Shown piece by piece: positions 53,475 through 63,893 of a stretch of 64,000 nt of DNA. The DNA comes from JAWKWA01 sp041397765 (lineage in GTDB: Bacteria; Pseudomonadota; Alphaproteobacteria; Rhizobiales; Hyphomicrobiaceae): positions 1 through 64,000 of the forward strand of contig JAWKWA010000023.1 of the NCBI GenBank assembly GCA_041397765.1. The letters run 5' to 3'. The notes beneath the pieces were generated by a model. It saw nothing but the letters and a program-made list of their open reading frames with translations, ran no database searches and was not told where the DNA came from. Each line of letters begins with the position of its first letter. The first letter of the stretch is position 1. Position numbers and translations under genes: made by a program.

Positions 53475-55781
53475 ATGAAGAGCAACATCTCCGACGATCT
53501 GCGCTCGGGCGCGCTCGTCTACCACTCCCACCCCAAGGCCGGTAAGCTCGAAATCGTCGCGACGAAGCCGCTCGGCAACCAGCGCGACCTGGCGCTCGCC
53601 TATTCGCCGGGTGTGGCGGCGGCCTCCGAAGCGATCGCCGCCGATCCGGCGCGCGCGTTCGACTACACGGTCCGCGGCAATCTCGTCGGCGTCGTGTCGA
53701 ACGGCACCGCCGTGCTCGGCCTCGGCAATATCGGTCCGCTCGCCGCCAAGCCGGTGATGGAAGGCAAGGCGGTGCTCTTCAAGAAGTTCGCCGGCATCGA
53801 CGTCTTCGACATCGAGGTCTCGCCGACCGATGTCGAGGGCTTCTGCAACGTGGTCGCGGCGCTCGAGCCGACCTTCGGCGGCATCAACCTCGAGGACGTC
53901 AAGGCGCCGGAGTGCTTCGAGATCGAGGAGCAACTGCGGGCGCGCATGCACATTCCGGTGTTCCACGACGATCAGCACGGCACCGCGATCATCGTCGGCG
54001 CGGCGGTGACGAACGGCTTGTCGCTGGCAGGAAAGCCGATCGGCGAGGTGAAGATCGTGGCATCGGGGGCAGGCGCGGCGGCGCTCGCCTGCCTCAACAT
54101 GCTGGTGGCGCTCGGGGCGAGGCGCGAGAACATCTGGATCGCCGACATCGACGGCGTCGTCTACGAGGGGCGCGAGGCGGGCATGGACCGCTTCAAGGCG
54201 GTGTTCGCGCAGCGGACCCGGCACCGCCATCTCGCCGACATCATCGAGGGGGCCGACGTGTTCCTCGGGCTCTCGGCCGGTGGCGTGCTGAAGCCCGAGA
54301 TGGTCGAGCGCATGGCGCCCTCGCCGCTCATTCTGGCGCTCGCCAATCCGACGCCGGAGATCATGCCCGAGGAGGCGGTGGCGGTACGGCCCGATGCCGT
54401 CATCTGCACCGGCCGGTCGGACTATCCAAACCAGGTCAACAACGTCCTGTGCTTTCCCTACATCTTCCGCGGCGCGCTCGATGTCGGGGCGACGACGATC
54501 AACGAGGAGATGAAGCTCGCCGCGGTGCGCGCCATCGCCGAACTTGCGCGCGAGCCGACGTCCGATGTCGCGGCTGCTGCCTATGGCGGGGAGACGCACG
54601 GTTTCGGCCCGAAGTCGATCATCCCGACACCGTTCGATCCGCGGCTCATTCTCCGGATCGCGCCGGCGGTGGCGGAGGCGGCCATGGCGACGGGCGTCGC
54701 GACGCGACCGCTCGCAGACATCTCCGCCTATTACGAGCGGCTCGACCGCTTCGTGTTCCGCTCGGGCTTCGTGATGAAGCCGATGTTCGAGCGGGCAAGG
54801 CGCGACCCGCGCCGTGTCGTCTATGCCGAGGGCGAGGATGAGCGCGTGCTGCGGGCGGTCGAGGTCGTCGTCGAGGAGGGCCTCGCCCATCCGATCCTGA
54901 TCGGGCGGCCCGAGGTCGTCATGCGGCGCATCGAGCGCTTCGGTCTGACGATCCGGCCGGAGCGCGATTTCGATCTCGTCAATCCCGAAGGCGACCCGCG
55001 CTACAAGGACTATGTCGAGACCTATCTCGATCGCACCTGGCGGGCCGGCATCACCGCCGACCTGGCGCGCACCATCGTGCGGACGCGGGCAACCGTCATC
55101 GCCGCGCTTTCGGTACATCGCGGCGAGGCGGACGCCATGCTGTGCGGTCTCGAGGGCCGCTTCAACTGGCACCAGAAGGACATCACCGACGTGATCGGAC
55201 TGAGGTCCGGGCTCAGCGAGCTGGCGGCGCTCTCGGCGGTGATCCTCAACAAGGGCGTCTATTTCCTCGCCGACACCAATGTGCGGCTCGATCCCGATGC
55301 CGAGGGCATAGCCGAGATCGTGCGCCTCGCCGCCGAGGAGATCCGGCGCTTCGGCATCGAGCCGCGGGTGGCGCTGCTCTCGCATTCCAATTTCGGCACC
55401 TCGCACAACGAGAGCTCGCAGAAGATGCGGCGGGCGCGCGACCTGATCCGCGCCCACCAGCCGGACATCGCGGTCGAGGGCGAGATGCGCAGCGACGTGG
55501 CTCTCGACGAGCCGCTTAGGCAGCGCGTGTTCCCGCGGGCCGAGCTGGTCGGTGAGGCGAACCTGCTCGTCATGCCCAATCTCGATGCGGCGAGCATCGC
55601 CTTCCATGCCATCCGCGTGCTGGCGAGCGCGCTGCCGCTCGGGCCGATCCTGCTCGGCGTCGCAAGGCCTGCGCACATCCTGACGGCATCGGTGACGGCG
55701 CGTGGTGTCGTCAACATGACCGCCATCGCGGTGGCGCAGGCGCAGGCGCTGGGAAGCCCGGCGCGGACGGCGGCGCGTTGA
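53475..55781 (+). CDS. maeB: NADP-dependent malic enzyme with phosphotransacetylase-like C-terminus (MaeB)
   Basis: 768 residues. Decarboxylates malate to pyruvate with NADP+. The malic domain has DLALAYSPGVAAASEAIAAD and FGGINLEDVKAPECFEIEE, and an NAD(P) site KIVASGAGAAALACLNMLV. From about residue 430 a phosphate acetyltransferase-like regulatory domain follows (RRVVYAEGEDERVLRAVEVV, then FLADTNVRLDPDAEGIAEIV). This two-domain form is typical of proteobacteria. The gene is intact despite lying inside an indel-rich region. Confidence 0.96.
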   Translation: MKSNISDDLRSGALVYHSHPKAGKLEIVATKPLGNQRDLALAYSPGVAAASEAIAADPARAFDYTVRGNLVGVVSNGTAVLGLGNIGPLAAKPVMEGKAVLFKKFAGIDVFDIEVSPTDVEGFCNVVAALEPTFGGINLEDVKAPECFEIEEQLRARMHIPVFHDDQHGTAIIVGAAVTNGLSLAGKPIGEVKIVASGAGAAALACLNMLVALGARRENIWIADIDGVVYEGREAGMDRFKAVFAQRTRHRHLADIIEGADVFLGLSAGGVLKPEMVERMAPSPLILALANPTPEIMPEEAVAVRPDAVICTGRSDYPNQVNNVLCFPYIFRGALDVGATTINEEMKLAAVRAIAELAREPTSDVAAAAYGGETHGFGPKSIIPTPFDPRLILRIAPAVAEAAMATGVATRPLADISAYYERLDRFVFRSGFVMKPMFERARRDPRRVVYAEGEDERVLRAVEVVVEEGLAHPILIGRPEVVMRRIERFGLTIRPERDFDLVNPEGDPRYKDYVETYLDRTWRAGITADLARTIVRTRATVIAALSVHRGEADAMLCGLEGRFNWHQKDITDVIGLRSGLSELAALSAVILNKGVYFLADTNVRLDPDAEGIAEIVRLAAEEIRRFGIEPRVALLSHSNFGTSHNESSQKMRRARDLIRAHQPDIAVEGEMRSDVALDEPLRQRVFPRAELVGEANLLVMPNLDAASIAFHAIRVLASALPLGPILLGVARPAHILTASVTARGVVNMTAIAVAQAQALGSPARTAAR

Positions 55782-55881
55782 GGCGCCGCGATGGATTGAG
55801 ATCGATCAAGGCGAGGGTGGCCGGCTGCGTGCAGCGTGCCGGCGGCTTGATCGAGGTGCCAGGCGACAAAGGGGCAGCGTG

Positions 55882-57110
55882 ATGACGGACACGATGAGCG
55901 CGGTCGTGATCGGTGCGGGGCATGCCGCCAGCGAGGCCGTGACGGCGCTGCGCAAGGAAGGGTTCAAGGGTACGATCACCGTGATCGGCGAGGAGCCCTA
56001 CTATCCCTATCACCGCCCGCCCCTGTCGAAGACCTATCTCGCCGAGCAGCAGCCGCCGGAGAGCCTCTACATCCGCAATCCGGAGATCTACGAGCGCGAG
56101 GGCGCGGCCATGCTGATCGGCCGGCGGGCGGTGGCAATCGACCGGGGCGCGCACGAGATCATGCTCGCCGACGGCGATATCGTTTCCTACGACCGCCTCG
56201 TCATCGCGACGGGCGGCCGCCCGCGGCGGCTCAATCTCCAAGGCGCGGATCTGCCCGGCATCTTCTACGTGCGTACCATCGCCGACATCGAGGCGATCCG
56301 GCCGCGGGTCCGGCCGGGCGCGCGGGCGGTGGTGATCGGCGGGGGCTATATCGGGCTCGAAGCGGCGGCGATGCTGAGGAAGCTCGGCGTCGGCGCGACG
56401 GTGCTCGAGGCGGCTCCGCGCGTCCTGCAGCGCGTGACGGCGCCCGAGCTGTCGGCCTTCTACGAGCGCGTGCATCGCGAGGAAGGCGTGAGCGTCGAGA
56501 CGGATGTGCGGATCGCGGCGGTCGAGGGCGATCAGCAGGTGCGAGCGGTCAGGCTCCTGGACGGGCGGGTGCTCGATGCCGATTTCGTCGTCGTCGGTGT
56601 CGGCATCGATCCGGCCGTCGAGATCGCGCGCGATGCCGGGTTGACGCTCGAGAACGGCATCGCCGTCGACGACCAGTGCCGCACGTCGGATCCCGACATC
56701 TTCAGTGCGGGCGATTGCGCGAGCTTCGTCTCGCGCCACTACGGCTATCGCGTTCGGCTCGAAAGCGTGCAGAACGCCTATGAGCAGGCGCGTGTGGCAG
56801 CCGCCGTCATCGCCGGACGCGCGGTGGTGCACGACGTGATCCCGTGGTTCTGGTCCGACCAGTTCGATCTGAAGCTGCAGATCACCGGGTTGTCGCAGGG
56901 CTACGACGAGGTGGTGCTGCGCGGCGATCCTCGGGCGGGCGCAGTTTCGCGGCCTTCTACCTGAAGAACGGCGAGATCATCGCGCTCGATGCCGTCAATC
57001 GGCCGAAGGAGTTCATGGCGGCGAAGCGCATGATCGCGGAACGCAAGCGCGTCGCGGCATCACGTCTCGCCGACGAGGCGGTGACGCCGGCCGAGTTGAT
57101 GCGCGGGTAG
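55882..57110 (+). pseudogene. FAD/NAD(P)-dependent ferredoxin reductase-type oxidoreductase, frameshifted
   Basis: Two Rossmann folds are visible: VVIGAGHAASEAVTALRKEG at the start and VVIGGGYIGLEAAAMLRKLG in the middle, with SAGDCASFVSRHYGYRVRLE. At 56929 (GATCCTCGGG) the frame breaks; adding one C gives GDPSGGRSFAAFYLKNGEII and a normal C-terminus to 57110. Length 1229 nt plus one base is 410 codons. Family members reduce ferredoxin, rubredoxin or Rieske partners of oxygenases; the partner is not identified. AAGGGG precedes the ATG. Confidence 0.82.
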
Positions 57111-57217
57111 GGTTCAGGGCCGGGCGCCCGCCCAGCATTTCTCTGCACGCTCGCGCGTGCGACGGGCCAAGAAGGCGCTGCGGGCGACAAGGGCGCGCCC
57201 GTCAAAGCGTCAACGCT

Positions 57218-57388
57218 TCAAGGTTTGCGCGGCGGAGCGGGGCGGATGTCGGCCTCGTCGTCGAGAATGCGCCAGGCAGCGCCGTCGAGATCGTCGTACT
57301 GGCCCGATTTCAGCGACCAGAGAAAGGCGCCGAGGGCCAGCCCGCCAAGAGCGAGCGCGCAAGGAATGAGCCAGGCGAGCGAGGTCAT
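57218..57388 (-). CDS. ccoS: cbb3-type cytochrome oxidase assembly protein CcoS
   Basis: 56 residues: MTSLAWLIPCALALGGLALG, a single membrane segment, then FLWSLKSGQYDDLDGAAWRI and LDDEADIRP. This matches CcoS/FixS, needed for heme and copper insertion into cbb3 oxidase. The ATG overlaps the ccoI stop (ATGA). The gene is very short and easily missed. Confidence 0.92.
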   Translation of the reverse strand: MTSLAWLIPCALALGGLALGAFLWSLKSGQYDDLDGAAWRILDDEADIRPAPPRKP

Positions 57389-59747
57389 CGGTCAGGCTCC
57401 TTCTCGAACGGGATGCGGCGCGGCGCCGACGGGCGCGGGCAGTTCCGTGTGTCCGCCGCCGACTTCACCGACAACGAAGCCGTTCTCGGTGCGACCGTCA
57501 TGCTGCGCAACCTGACGGCATTCAGCGTCACGACGATCGAGGATGTCGACATGGCGATGGCGGCGATCAGCGGATTGACGAGGCCCGCCATGGCCAGCGG
57601 CACGAACAGGGCATTATAGCCGATGGCGATGGCGAAATTCTGCAAGGCAAGCCGGCGGGCCTCTCGTGCGACGCCGAGGATCTCGACGACGGGCTCGAGG
57701 CTGTCGCCCTGGAAGATGGCGTCGGATGCGGTCTGGCCGACATCGGCGGCGGTCGAGGGCGAGAGCGAGGCGTAGCCGGCGGCGAGTGCGGGCGCATCGT
57801 TGAGCCCGTCGCCGATCATCAGCACGCGGTGACCGTCGGCCTTCAACTGCTCGAGGCGGACGATCTTGTCGCGCGGCGACTGGGTCGCTGCCGCTCGACT
57901 GATGCCGACCTCGCGGGCGGTCGCTGCGACGCGCGGCGCGGTATCGCCGGAGAGCAGCTCGATCGTGAAACCGGCCCGGCGAAGACGCGCGAGCGTCGAT
58001 GTCGCGTCGGGCCAGCGTCGCGTCGGCGAAGGCAAGCCCAAGTGGCGGACGGCCGGGGCGCGTCAGCCACAGCACCGCATCCAGGCCGGTGTCGTCGACG
58101 CCGGTGAAGCGGGCCGAGCCGAGGCGGATCTCGCCGTCCTCGGCGGTGCGGCTGAGGCCGGCGCCGGCATGCTCGGTGACATCGGCGGCAGCGGCGACCG
58201 TGCCGAGACGGGCGAGAGCGTAAGCCGCCGTTACGGCGCGCGAATAGGGATGGCGGCTCTGGGCGGCGAGACCGGCGGCGGTGGCGAGTGCCTCGTCGTC
58301 GATCGCGTCGGGATGGGCAAGCTCGGGCCGGCCGAGGGTCAGCGTGCCGGTCTTGTCGAGGACGATGTGGTCGACGGCGGCGAAGCGCTCGAGTGCGTCG
58401 GCCGCTTTGACGAGCACACCCTTGTGGAACAGGCGGGCGGCGGCGGCGACCTGGACGGCAGGGACGGCGAGCGCGATGGCGCAGGGGCAGGTGATGATGA
58501 GCACGGCGATCGCCGAGGTCAGCGAGGCCTGCCAGCCGGCGCCGAGCAGCATCCAGCCGATGAAGGTGAGGAGGCCGAGCAGATGCACGGCCGGGGCATA
58601 GATTTGCGCGGCGCGGTCGGCGAGACGGACATGCAGCCCCTTCGACTGCTCGGCCGCCTCCATCAGCCGGCCGATCTCGGCCAGCAGCGTATTGTCCTCG
58701 GTCGCCGTCGCCTCGATGCGCAAGGGCGTCGCGAGATTGAGTGTGCCGGCATGGACGGTGGCACCGGCGACGACGCGCCGGGGCACGCTCTCGCCGGTGA
58801 TCAGCGATTCATCGATCTCGCCTTCGCCGGCGAGGATGCGTCCATCGGCGGCGATGCGCTCGCCGGCGGCGACGACGAGGACCATGCCGGGCAGGAGCGC
58901 ACCGGCGGGCAGCCGTGTCACCGTGCCGTCGTCCTCAAGGACGCTCGCCATGCCCGATTTCAAGGCAAGGAGATTGGAGACGGCGCTCTCGGCGCGGCCA
59001 CGAACATGGCTGTCGAGATAGCGGCCGATCAGGAGGAAGAAGAGCAGCGTCACGGCGTCGAAATGAACGAGATGGCCGCCCTCCATGGTCTGGAAGAGGC
59101 TCATCAACGTCGCGGCGAGCACGATGGCGAGCGAGATCAGCGTCCATGTTGAGCGTGCGGCGGCGAGCGCGGCGCGTGCGGAGGAAAAACGGCTGGCCGG
59201 CATAGGCGATCGCCGGGATGGCGATCACCGCCGATATCCAGTGAAAGAGGCTCTGGATCGACGCGCTCATGTCCGAGACGAGGCCGGCCCAGACCGACAC
59301 CGACAGCAGCATGATGTTGGCGGCGGCGAGACCGGCAACGCCGACACGCTTGATGAGCTCGCGCTCGTTGCCGTCCGACTTCGTCTCGGCATCGGCCGCG
59401 AGCTGGCCGGCGCTGCCAAGCGACGCCCGTCCGAGCGTCGACGAGGCGGGCCGTGTCGGTCTTCAGCGGCTCGAAGCGGATGGAGACGCGGCGCGTCGAG
59501 AGATTGGCGCGGGCCGAGATGACGCCGGGTGCCTCGGCGAGCGCGCGCTCGACTTCTTCCGCATGCAGCCGCCGCAATGCATGTTCTCGACCGAGCGTGA
59601 TGCGCTCGCCGGTGGCGCCGGAGGTAGGAGCAGCCCGGCGGATTCGCCCGCGGCCGAACAGCAACCACCGGCAGCGGCGTACGCGCCGGCCCTTGCGCTC
59701 GTGCCGGCAGGATTACGGGCACCGCCTATTTCTGCGGAGGTATCCAT
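57385..59747 (-). pseudogene. ccoI: Copper-transporting P-type ATPase CcoI/FixI, frameshifted at several points
   Basis: The interval reads as one P1B-ATPase split by multiple indels. Metal-binding domain ENMHCGGCMRK then VERALAEAPGVISARANLST (break near 59567). Transmembrane and actuator parts: GLAAANIMLLSVSVWAGLVS, then FFLLIGRYLDSHVRGRAE and ESLITGESVP, the CPC motif ITCPCAIALAVPA, DKTGTLTLGRPE, and C-terminal MIGDGLNDAPALAAGYAS. Frame changes occur near 59567, 59430, 59190-59140 and 58020. It exports Cu for cbb3 biogenesis. The ATG at 59747 overlaps the 3' part of ccoH. Confidence 0.85.
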
Positions 59748-60254
59748 AACGCTCTTCATCCGGTAGACGACCTTGCCGCCGCTCGACTCGGGCTCGCGGA
59801 CCGTGACGGCGATCACCCAGCCGCCAGCGCCAGCCTTCGGCGAGATGTCTCGTAACGGCCGCCGCCGGCCTCGACGAGGGCGACCGTGTGGTCCTCGCGG
59901 GCAGTTGCGGGGCGGGCGAGGAAGGGCCTCGGCGCGGGGCCGGCCAGCGGCTTGCCGCCGGCATCGGTCAGACCGAAAGCGATGCGCTCGGCGGGACCCG
60001 CCGGCGCCGGCGACCGGTGAGACCACGCCCTTCCAGCCGCGCCGCGCCTGTTCCTCGCTCTCGGCGATGGTGGTGTTGTAGTCGATGCCCTTCTGGTAGG
60101 CGCTCGAGGTATCGGTGCCGTCGAAGGTCGAGATCGCGGCGTAGAGGAAGACGCCGTTGACCGCGAAGATCACGCCGAAGAAGGCGATCAGCATCATCAG
60201 GACATGCCGGCCGGTGAGGCCGCCGCGTCCCTTCACATTCTCGCTCGTCGCCAT
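59713..60254 (-). pseudogene. ccoH: cbb3 oxidase maturation protein CcoH/FixH, frameshifted
   Basis: Starts with a membrane segment (HVLMMLIAFFGVIFAVNGVF) and the FixH-type LYAAISTFDGTDTSSAYQKG, then DYNTTIAESEEQARRGWKG. The following domain appears in another frame (GPAERIAFGLTDAGGKPLAG, then DHTVALVEAGGGRYET) and returns to SPKAGAGGWVIAVTVREPES. Breaks near 60000 and 59846; a third near 59757 would give a stop at 59713. Located between ccoG and ccoI as in other cco clusters. Confidence 0.75.
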
Positions 60255-60258
60255 CCTG

Positions 60259-61785
60259 CTATGGCCTCCTGAAGTTGGAAGCGGAACCCGCAGACTTGCC
60301 GTCCTCGGCGTCGGTGACGACGAAGCGCACGTCCGTCGCCTGGCCGGCGAGCTTTGCCAACCTCGGCCGGTGGCAGCGTCACATAGACCTTGATCGCCTG
60401 GTGTCGGTCTCGACCGGGATGACCGGATCGGCCTCGTCCTCGAAACCGATGAAGGACAGGCGTGCGCCCGGCAACCCTTCCACGGCGATGCGGAAGCGCC
60501 GCGTCTCCTGGCGCTTGTTCAGCAGCTTGACGGTATAGCCGTTGCGGATCGAGCCGTCCGAAAGCGTGACGAAGACCGGATTGCGATCGCGGATCACGTT
60601 CACGTCGATGTCCGAGCGGCTCCACAGTGCGAACAGCATGATGACGCCGACGAGCGCGATAAGGCTCGAATAGAGCACGGTGCGCGGCCTGACCATGCGC
60701 AGCCGGCCCTTCTGGCCGTGCAGGGCCGCATCGATGCGGTGGAAGGTGTCGTAGGAGATGAGGTTCTTCGGCCGACCGATCTTGCCCATGACCTCGTTGC
60801 AGGCGTCGATGCACAGCGCGCACTGGATGCATTCGAGCTGCGGCCCCTCGCGGATGTCGATGCCCATCGGGCAGACGGCGACGCAGAGCTTGCAGTCGAT
60901 GCACTCGCCGCGGCCCTCCCAGGGCTCGCTCTTCCTGTGGGGCCCGCGCGGCTCGCCGCGCCAGTGGCGATAGCTGACGAGCAGCGAATCGGCGTCGAAC
61001 ATGGCGCCCTGGATGCGCGGCCAGGGGCACATGTAGATGCAGACCTGCTCGCGGGCGATGCCACCGAGCAGATAGGTGGTGGCGGTGAAGATGCCGAGGA
61101 ACACATAGGCGACGGCAGGTGCGGTGCCGGTGAAGAGCTCGCCGAGCAGGGTCGGAGCGTCGCGGAAATAGAAGACCAGCGCGCCGCCGGTGAGGAGCGC
61201 GATCAGCAGCCAGCTCACATGGGTGGCGAGCTTCAGGAAGATCTTGCGCGGCCGCCAGGGCTCCTTGTCGAGACGGATGCGCTCGTTGCGGTCGCCCTGC
61301 CAGAAGCGTTCGACCGTCACCATGAGATCGGTCCAGACGGTCTGCGGGCAGGCATAGCCGCACCAGACGCGGCCGGCGAGCGCGGTGACGAGAAAGAGCC
61401 CGAGCGCGGAGATCACCAAGACGCCGGTGACGAGATAGAATTCCTGCGGCCAGATCTCCAGGGGACCGAAGAACAGCCGCTGATGGGCGAAATCGAGCAG
61501 GACGGCCTGATCGGGCAGGCCCTCGGCGCGCGGCCAGCGGATCCAGGGCAAGAGATAGTAGACGCCGAGGGCGAGGATCATCATCGCCCATTTGATCTTG
61601 CGGAAGGTACCGTGCGCGAGACGCGGATAGACCTTCTTGCGCGTCGCATAGAGGTCGCGCTTGCCCTTCGTATTGATCGCTTCGACGTCGACACGCTGCA
61701 CGCCGGCTGCCGCCTCAGCAGGGGCGGCACCGAGCGCGGAGGCTTCCTTGATGGCCGCCTCGGCCAGCTTCTCGAGCTTCGTCAT
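60259..61785 (-). pseudogene. ccoG: cbb3 oxidase accessory ferredoxin CcoG/FixG, two compensating indels
   Basis: Up to FEDEADPVIPVETDT the sequence is a complete CcoG: membrane segments (VWCGYACPQTVWTDLMV) and two [4Fe-4S] motifs CIDCKLCVAVCP and CIQCALCIDACN. Then the frame is lost near 60400 (ACCAGG, one C fewer than expected) and regained near 60353 (AAA for AA), giving LPPAEVG and KLAGQATDVRFVVTDAEDGK to the stop. Net length is a multiple of three. CcoG reduces Cu for CcoI. The start at 61785 has GAGGAG about 6 nt upstream; a longer upstream ATG exists. Confidence 0.85.
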
Positions 61786-62085
61786 CCCGAACTCCTCGGC
61801 AATGGCGAGCGCGCCTGACGCACATGCCATGCACATGTCGAATGTCCAGTCACGTTGTGGGGCGTAGCGCCGGCCCCTTCAAGACGGTCCGGCCCGTCCG
61901 CATCGCCCGAGGGAGCCTGATCGACCGGTCCGTTCGGCGCCCATCGAGGCCGGTCTCGCATCCGGCCGCCTCACTCAGCAGGACCCGGCAGAGGACGGTG
62001 GCGTCGTCGTCCGGGCCGATCCCCATTTCGCAGTTCCTCAGATCAGGTCCGCCGGCCCGGGACAGGCCCGGGCCGGCGGCATGGC
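61786..62085. other. Intergenic region between ccoG and ccoP
   Basis: 300 bp between the ccoNOQP and ccoGHIS halves of the cluster. Apart from the hairpin at 62049-62079, no gene or clear FNR/FixK box was seen. Confidence 0.4.
62049..62079 (-). terminator. Strong stem-loop downstream of ccoP
   Basis: Perfect 13-bp inverted repeat CCGCCGGCCCGGG / CCCGGGCCGGCGG with a 5-nt loop, 6 nt past the ccoP stop on the minus strand. No T-run follows, so it more likely tunes the ccoNOQP transcript than fully ends it. Confidence 0.6.
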
Positions 62086-62961
62086 TCACTGTCCGCCGCC
62101 GAGGCTGTGGACGTAGACGGCCAGCATCTTGATGGTCGCCGGATCGAGGCGGCCACCCCAGGTCGGCATGACGCCGCCGCGACCATTGGTGATCGTTGCC
62201 ACGACATCGGCCCTCGACTTGCCATAGAGCCAGATGCCGTCCGTCAGGTTCGGCGAGCCGAGCTCCATGTTGCCCTTGGCGTTCTCGCCATGGCAGGCGA
62301 CGCACTGCTCGGCAAAGATCTGCTTGCCGCGCTCGATCGCCGCCTGATCCCCGGTGGTGCCCGACAGCGACAGGACATAGTCCGCCACATCGCTGATCTG
62401 GGCCGGCTCGAGCATCTGATCGAGCCCGAAGCGCGGCATCTGGTTCTGCCGTGTCTCGGGATCGGTCGAGCGGACGCCGACCTGGAGCGTATGCTCGATC
62501 TGATCGAGCGTGCCGCCCCACAGCCAGTCGTCGTCGTTCAGGTTCGGATAGCCCGGGCCTCCCTGCGCACCGCGGCCGTGGCAGCCCGCGCAGTTGTCGC
62601 CGAAGGCCGCCCGGCCGCCAGCGATGGCGAATTCGCGCAGCTCCGGGTTCTTCTGGATCTGATCGACCGTCTCGGAGGCGATGGCGGTGACGAACTTCGC
62701 CTGCGCCGCCTTGCCGGCCGCCACCTCGTCCATCACCTGCTTGCGCTGGCTGTAGTCGAGCATGCCGTGCGTGTAGCTGGTCAGCGTCGGCCAGGCGGGA
62801 TAGGCGATCCAGTAGCCGATCGACCAGATGATCGAGGCATAGAACACCCAGACCCACCATCTCGGCAGAGGCTTGTTCAGCTCCTTGATGCCGTCCCACT
62901 CGTGACCGGTCGTGTGGACGCCGGTCACCTCGTCGATCTCATGCTTATGCTTGTCGGTCAT
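62086..62961 (-). CDS. ccoP: cbb3-type cytochrome c oxidase subunit III (CcoP)
   Basis: 291 residues: one N-terminal membrane anchor (WWVWVFYASIIWSIGYWIAY) followed by two c-type heme domains with CAGCH and CVACH. Di-heme electron-entry subunit of cbb3 oxidase, periplasmic. The ATG overlaps the ccoQ stop (ATGA). Confidence 0.97.
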   Translation of the reverse strand: MTDKHKHEIDEVTGVHTTGHEWDGIKELNKPLPRWWVWVFYASIIWSIGYWIAYPAWPTLTSYTHGMLDYSQRKQVMDEVAAGKAAQAKFVTAIASETVDQIQKNPELREFAIAGGRAAFGDNCAGCHGRGAQGGPGYPNLNDDDWLWGGTLDQIEHTLQVGVRSTDPETRQNQMPRFGLDQMLEPAQISDVADYVLSLSGTTGDQAAIERGKQIFAEQCVACHGENAKGNMELGSPNLTDGIWLYGKSRADVVATITNGRGGVMPTWGGRLDPATIKMLAVYVHSLGGGQ

Positions 62962-63137
62962 GGCCGTCTTCCCAGGTCCGGTGTGTCGCTGTCCTTTTTC
63001 AGAGGCAGCATGGCTGCCTCCTCGAACTTCTCCTTGTTGCCGGGCCAGTAGACGTAGGCGACCACGCCGATGAAGACCGCAAAGAAGATCAGCAGACTGG
63101 CCGACTGCGTGATCGCAGCGACTGACTGGTAGCTCAT
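62958..63137 (-). CDS. ccoQ: cbb3-type cytochrome c oxidase subunit CcoQ
   Basis: 59 residues: MSYQSVAAITQSASLLIFFA, one membrane segment, then VVAYVYWPGNKEKFEEAAML. Small subunit that stabilises the CcoNOP complex. Starts 9 bp after ccoO, ends with an ATGA overlap to ccoP. Shorter than most annotation cut-offs. Confidence 0.93.
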   Translation of the reverse strand: MSYQSVAAITQSASLLIFFAVFIGVVAYVYWPGNKEKFEEAAMLPLKKDSDTPDLGRRP

Positions 63138-63146
63138 CGCGATCTC

Positions 63147-63878
63147 CTATCTGAGGTTCGGGCCGGACTCGTCGAACGAGGCGAAGTCGACGAGGGTGCC
63201 AAGCATCTGCAGATAGGCGACCACCGCGTCGAGCTCGGTCAGCCGGCCGGGCTCGCCGTCGAAGGCGCGGACTACCGCCTTGGGATAGCGGGCGGCGACG
63301 CCCTCGGAGCCCGCCTCGTCGGGATTGGCCTGGAGGACGAGGTCCTGGCTCGCGCTGGCGATCTGCTCGTCGGTGTAGGGTACGCCGACGGCCCGCAAGG
63401 TCTTCAGGCGCTCGGCGATGTCGGGCACATCGAGCGTCCGGGCCTTCAGCCAGGGATAGCTCGGCATGATCGACTCAGGGACCACCGAACGCGGGTCGGT
63501 CATGTGTGCGACATGCCAATCGTCGGAGTACTTGCCACCGACGCGGGCGAGGTCGGGCCCCGTCCGCTTCGAGCCCCACTGGAAGGGGTGGTCGTACATG
63601 CTCTCGGCCGCCAGCGAGTAGTGGCCGTAGCGTTCGACCTCGTCGCGCAGCGAGCGGATCATCTGCGTGTGGCAGACATAGCAGCCCTCACGCATGTAGA
63701 TGTCGCGGCCCGCGAGCTCGAGGGGCGAGTAGGGGCGCATGCCCTTCACCTCCTCGATGGTCGAGTCCAGGTAGAACAGCGGCACGAGCTGGACGAGGCC
63801 GCCCACCGACACCATGAGCAGGATGCCGACGATCAGCAGCAGCGAGTGCCGTTCGAGAGTCCCGTGATTGAAGGCCAT
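63147..63878 (-). CDS. ccoO: cbb3-type cytochrome c oxidase subunit II (CcoO)
   Basis: 243 residues. N-terminal membrane anchor (HSLLLIVGILLMVSVGGLVQ), then a single c-heme motif CYVCH in REGCYVCHTQMIRSLRDE, with WGSKRTGPDLARVGGKYSDD typical of CcoO. Mono-heme subunit passing electrons to CcoN. Confidence 0.97.
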   Translation of the reverse strand: MAFNHGTLERHSLLLIVGILLMVSVGGLVQLVPLFYLDSTIEEVKGMRPYSPLELAGRDIYMREGCYVCHTQMIRSLRDEVERYGHYSLAAESMYDHPFQWGSKRTGPDLARVGGKYSDDWHVAHMTDPRSVVPESIMPSYPWLKARTLDVPDIAERLKTLRAVGVPYTDEQIASASQDLVLQANPDEAGSEGVAARYPKAVVRAFDGEPGRLTELDAVVAYLQMLGTLVDFASFDESGPNLR

Positions 63879-63893
63879 GATCGGTTCTCTCCC

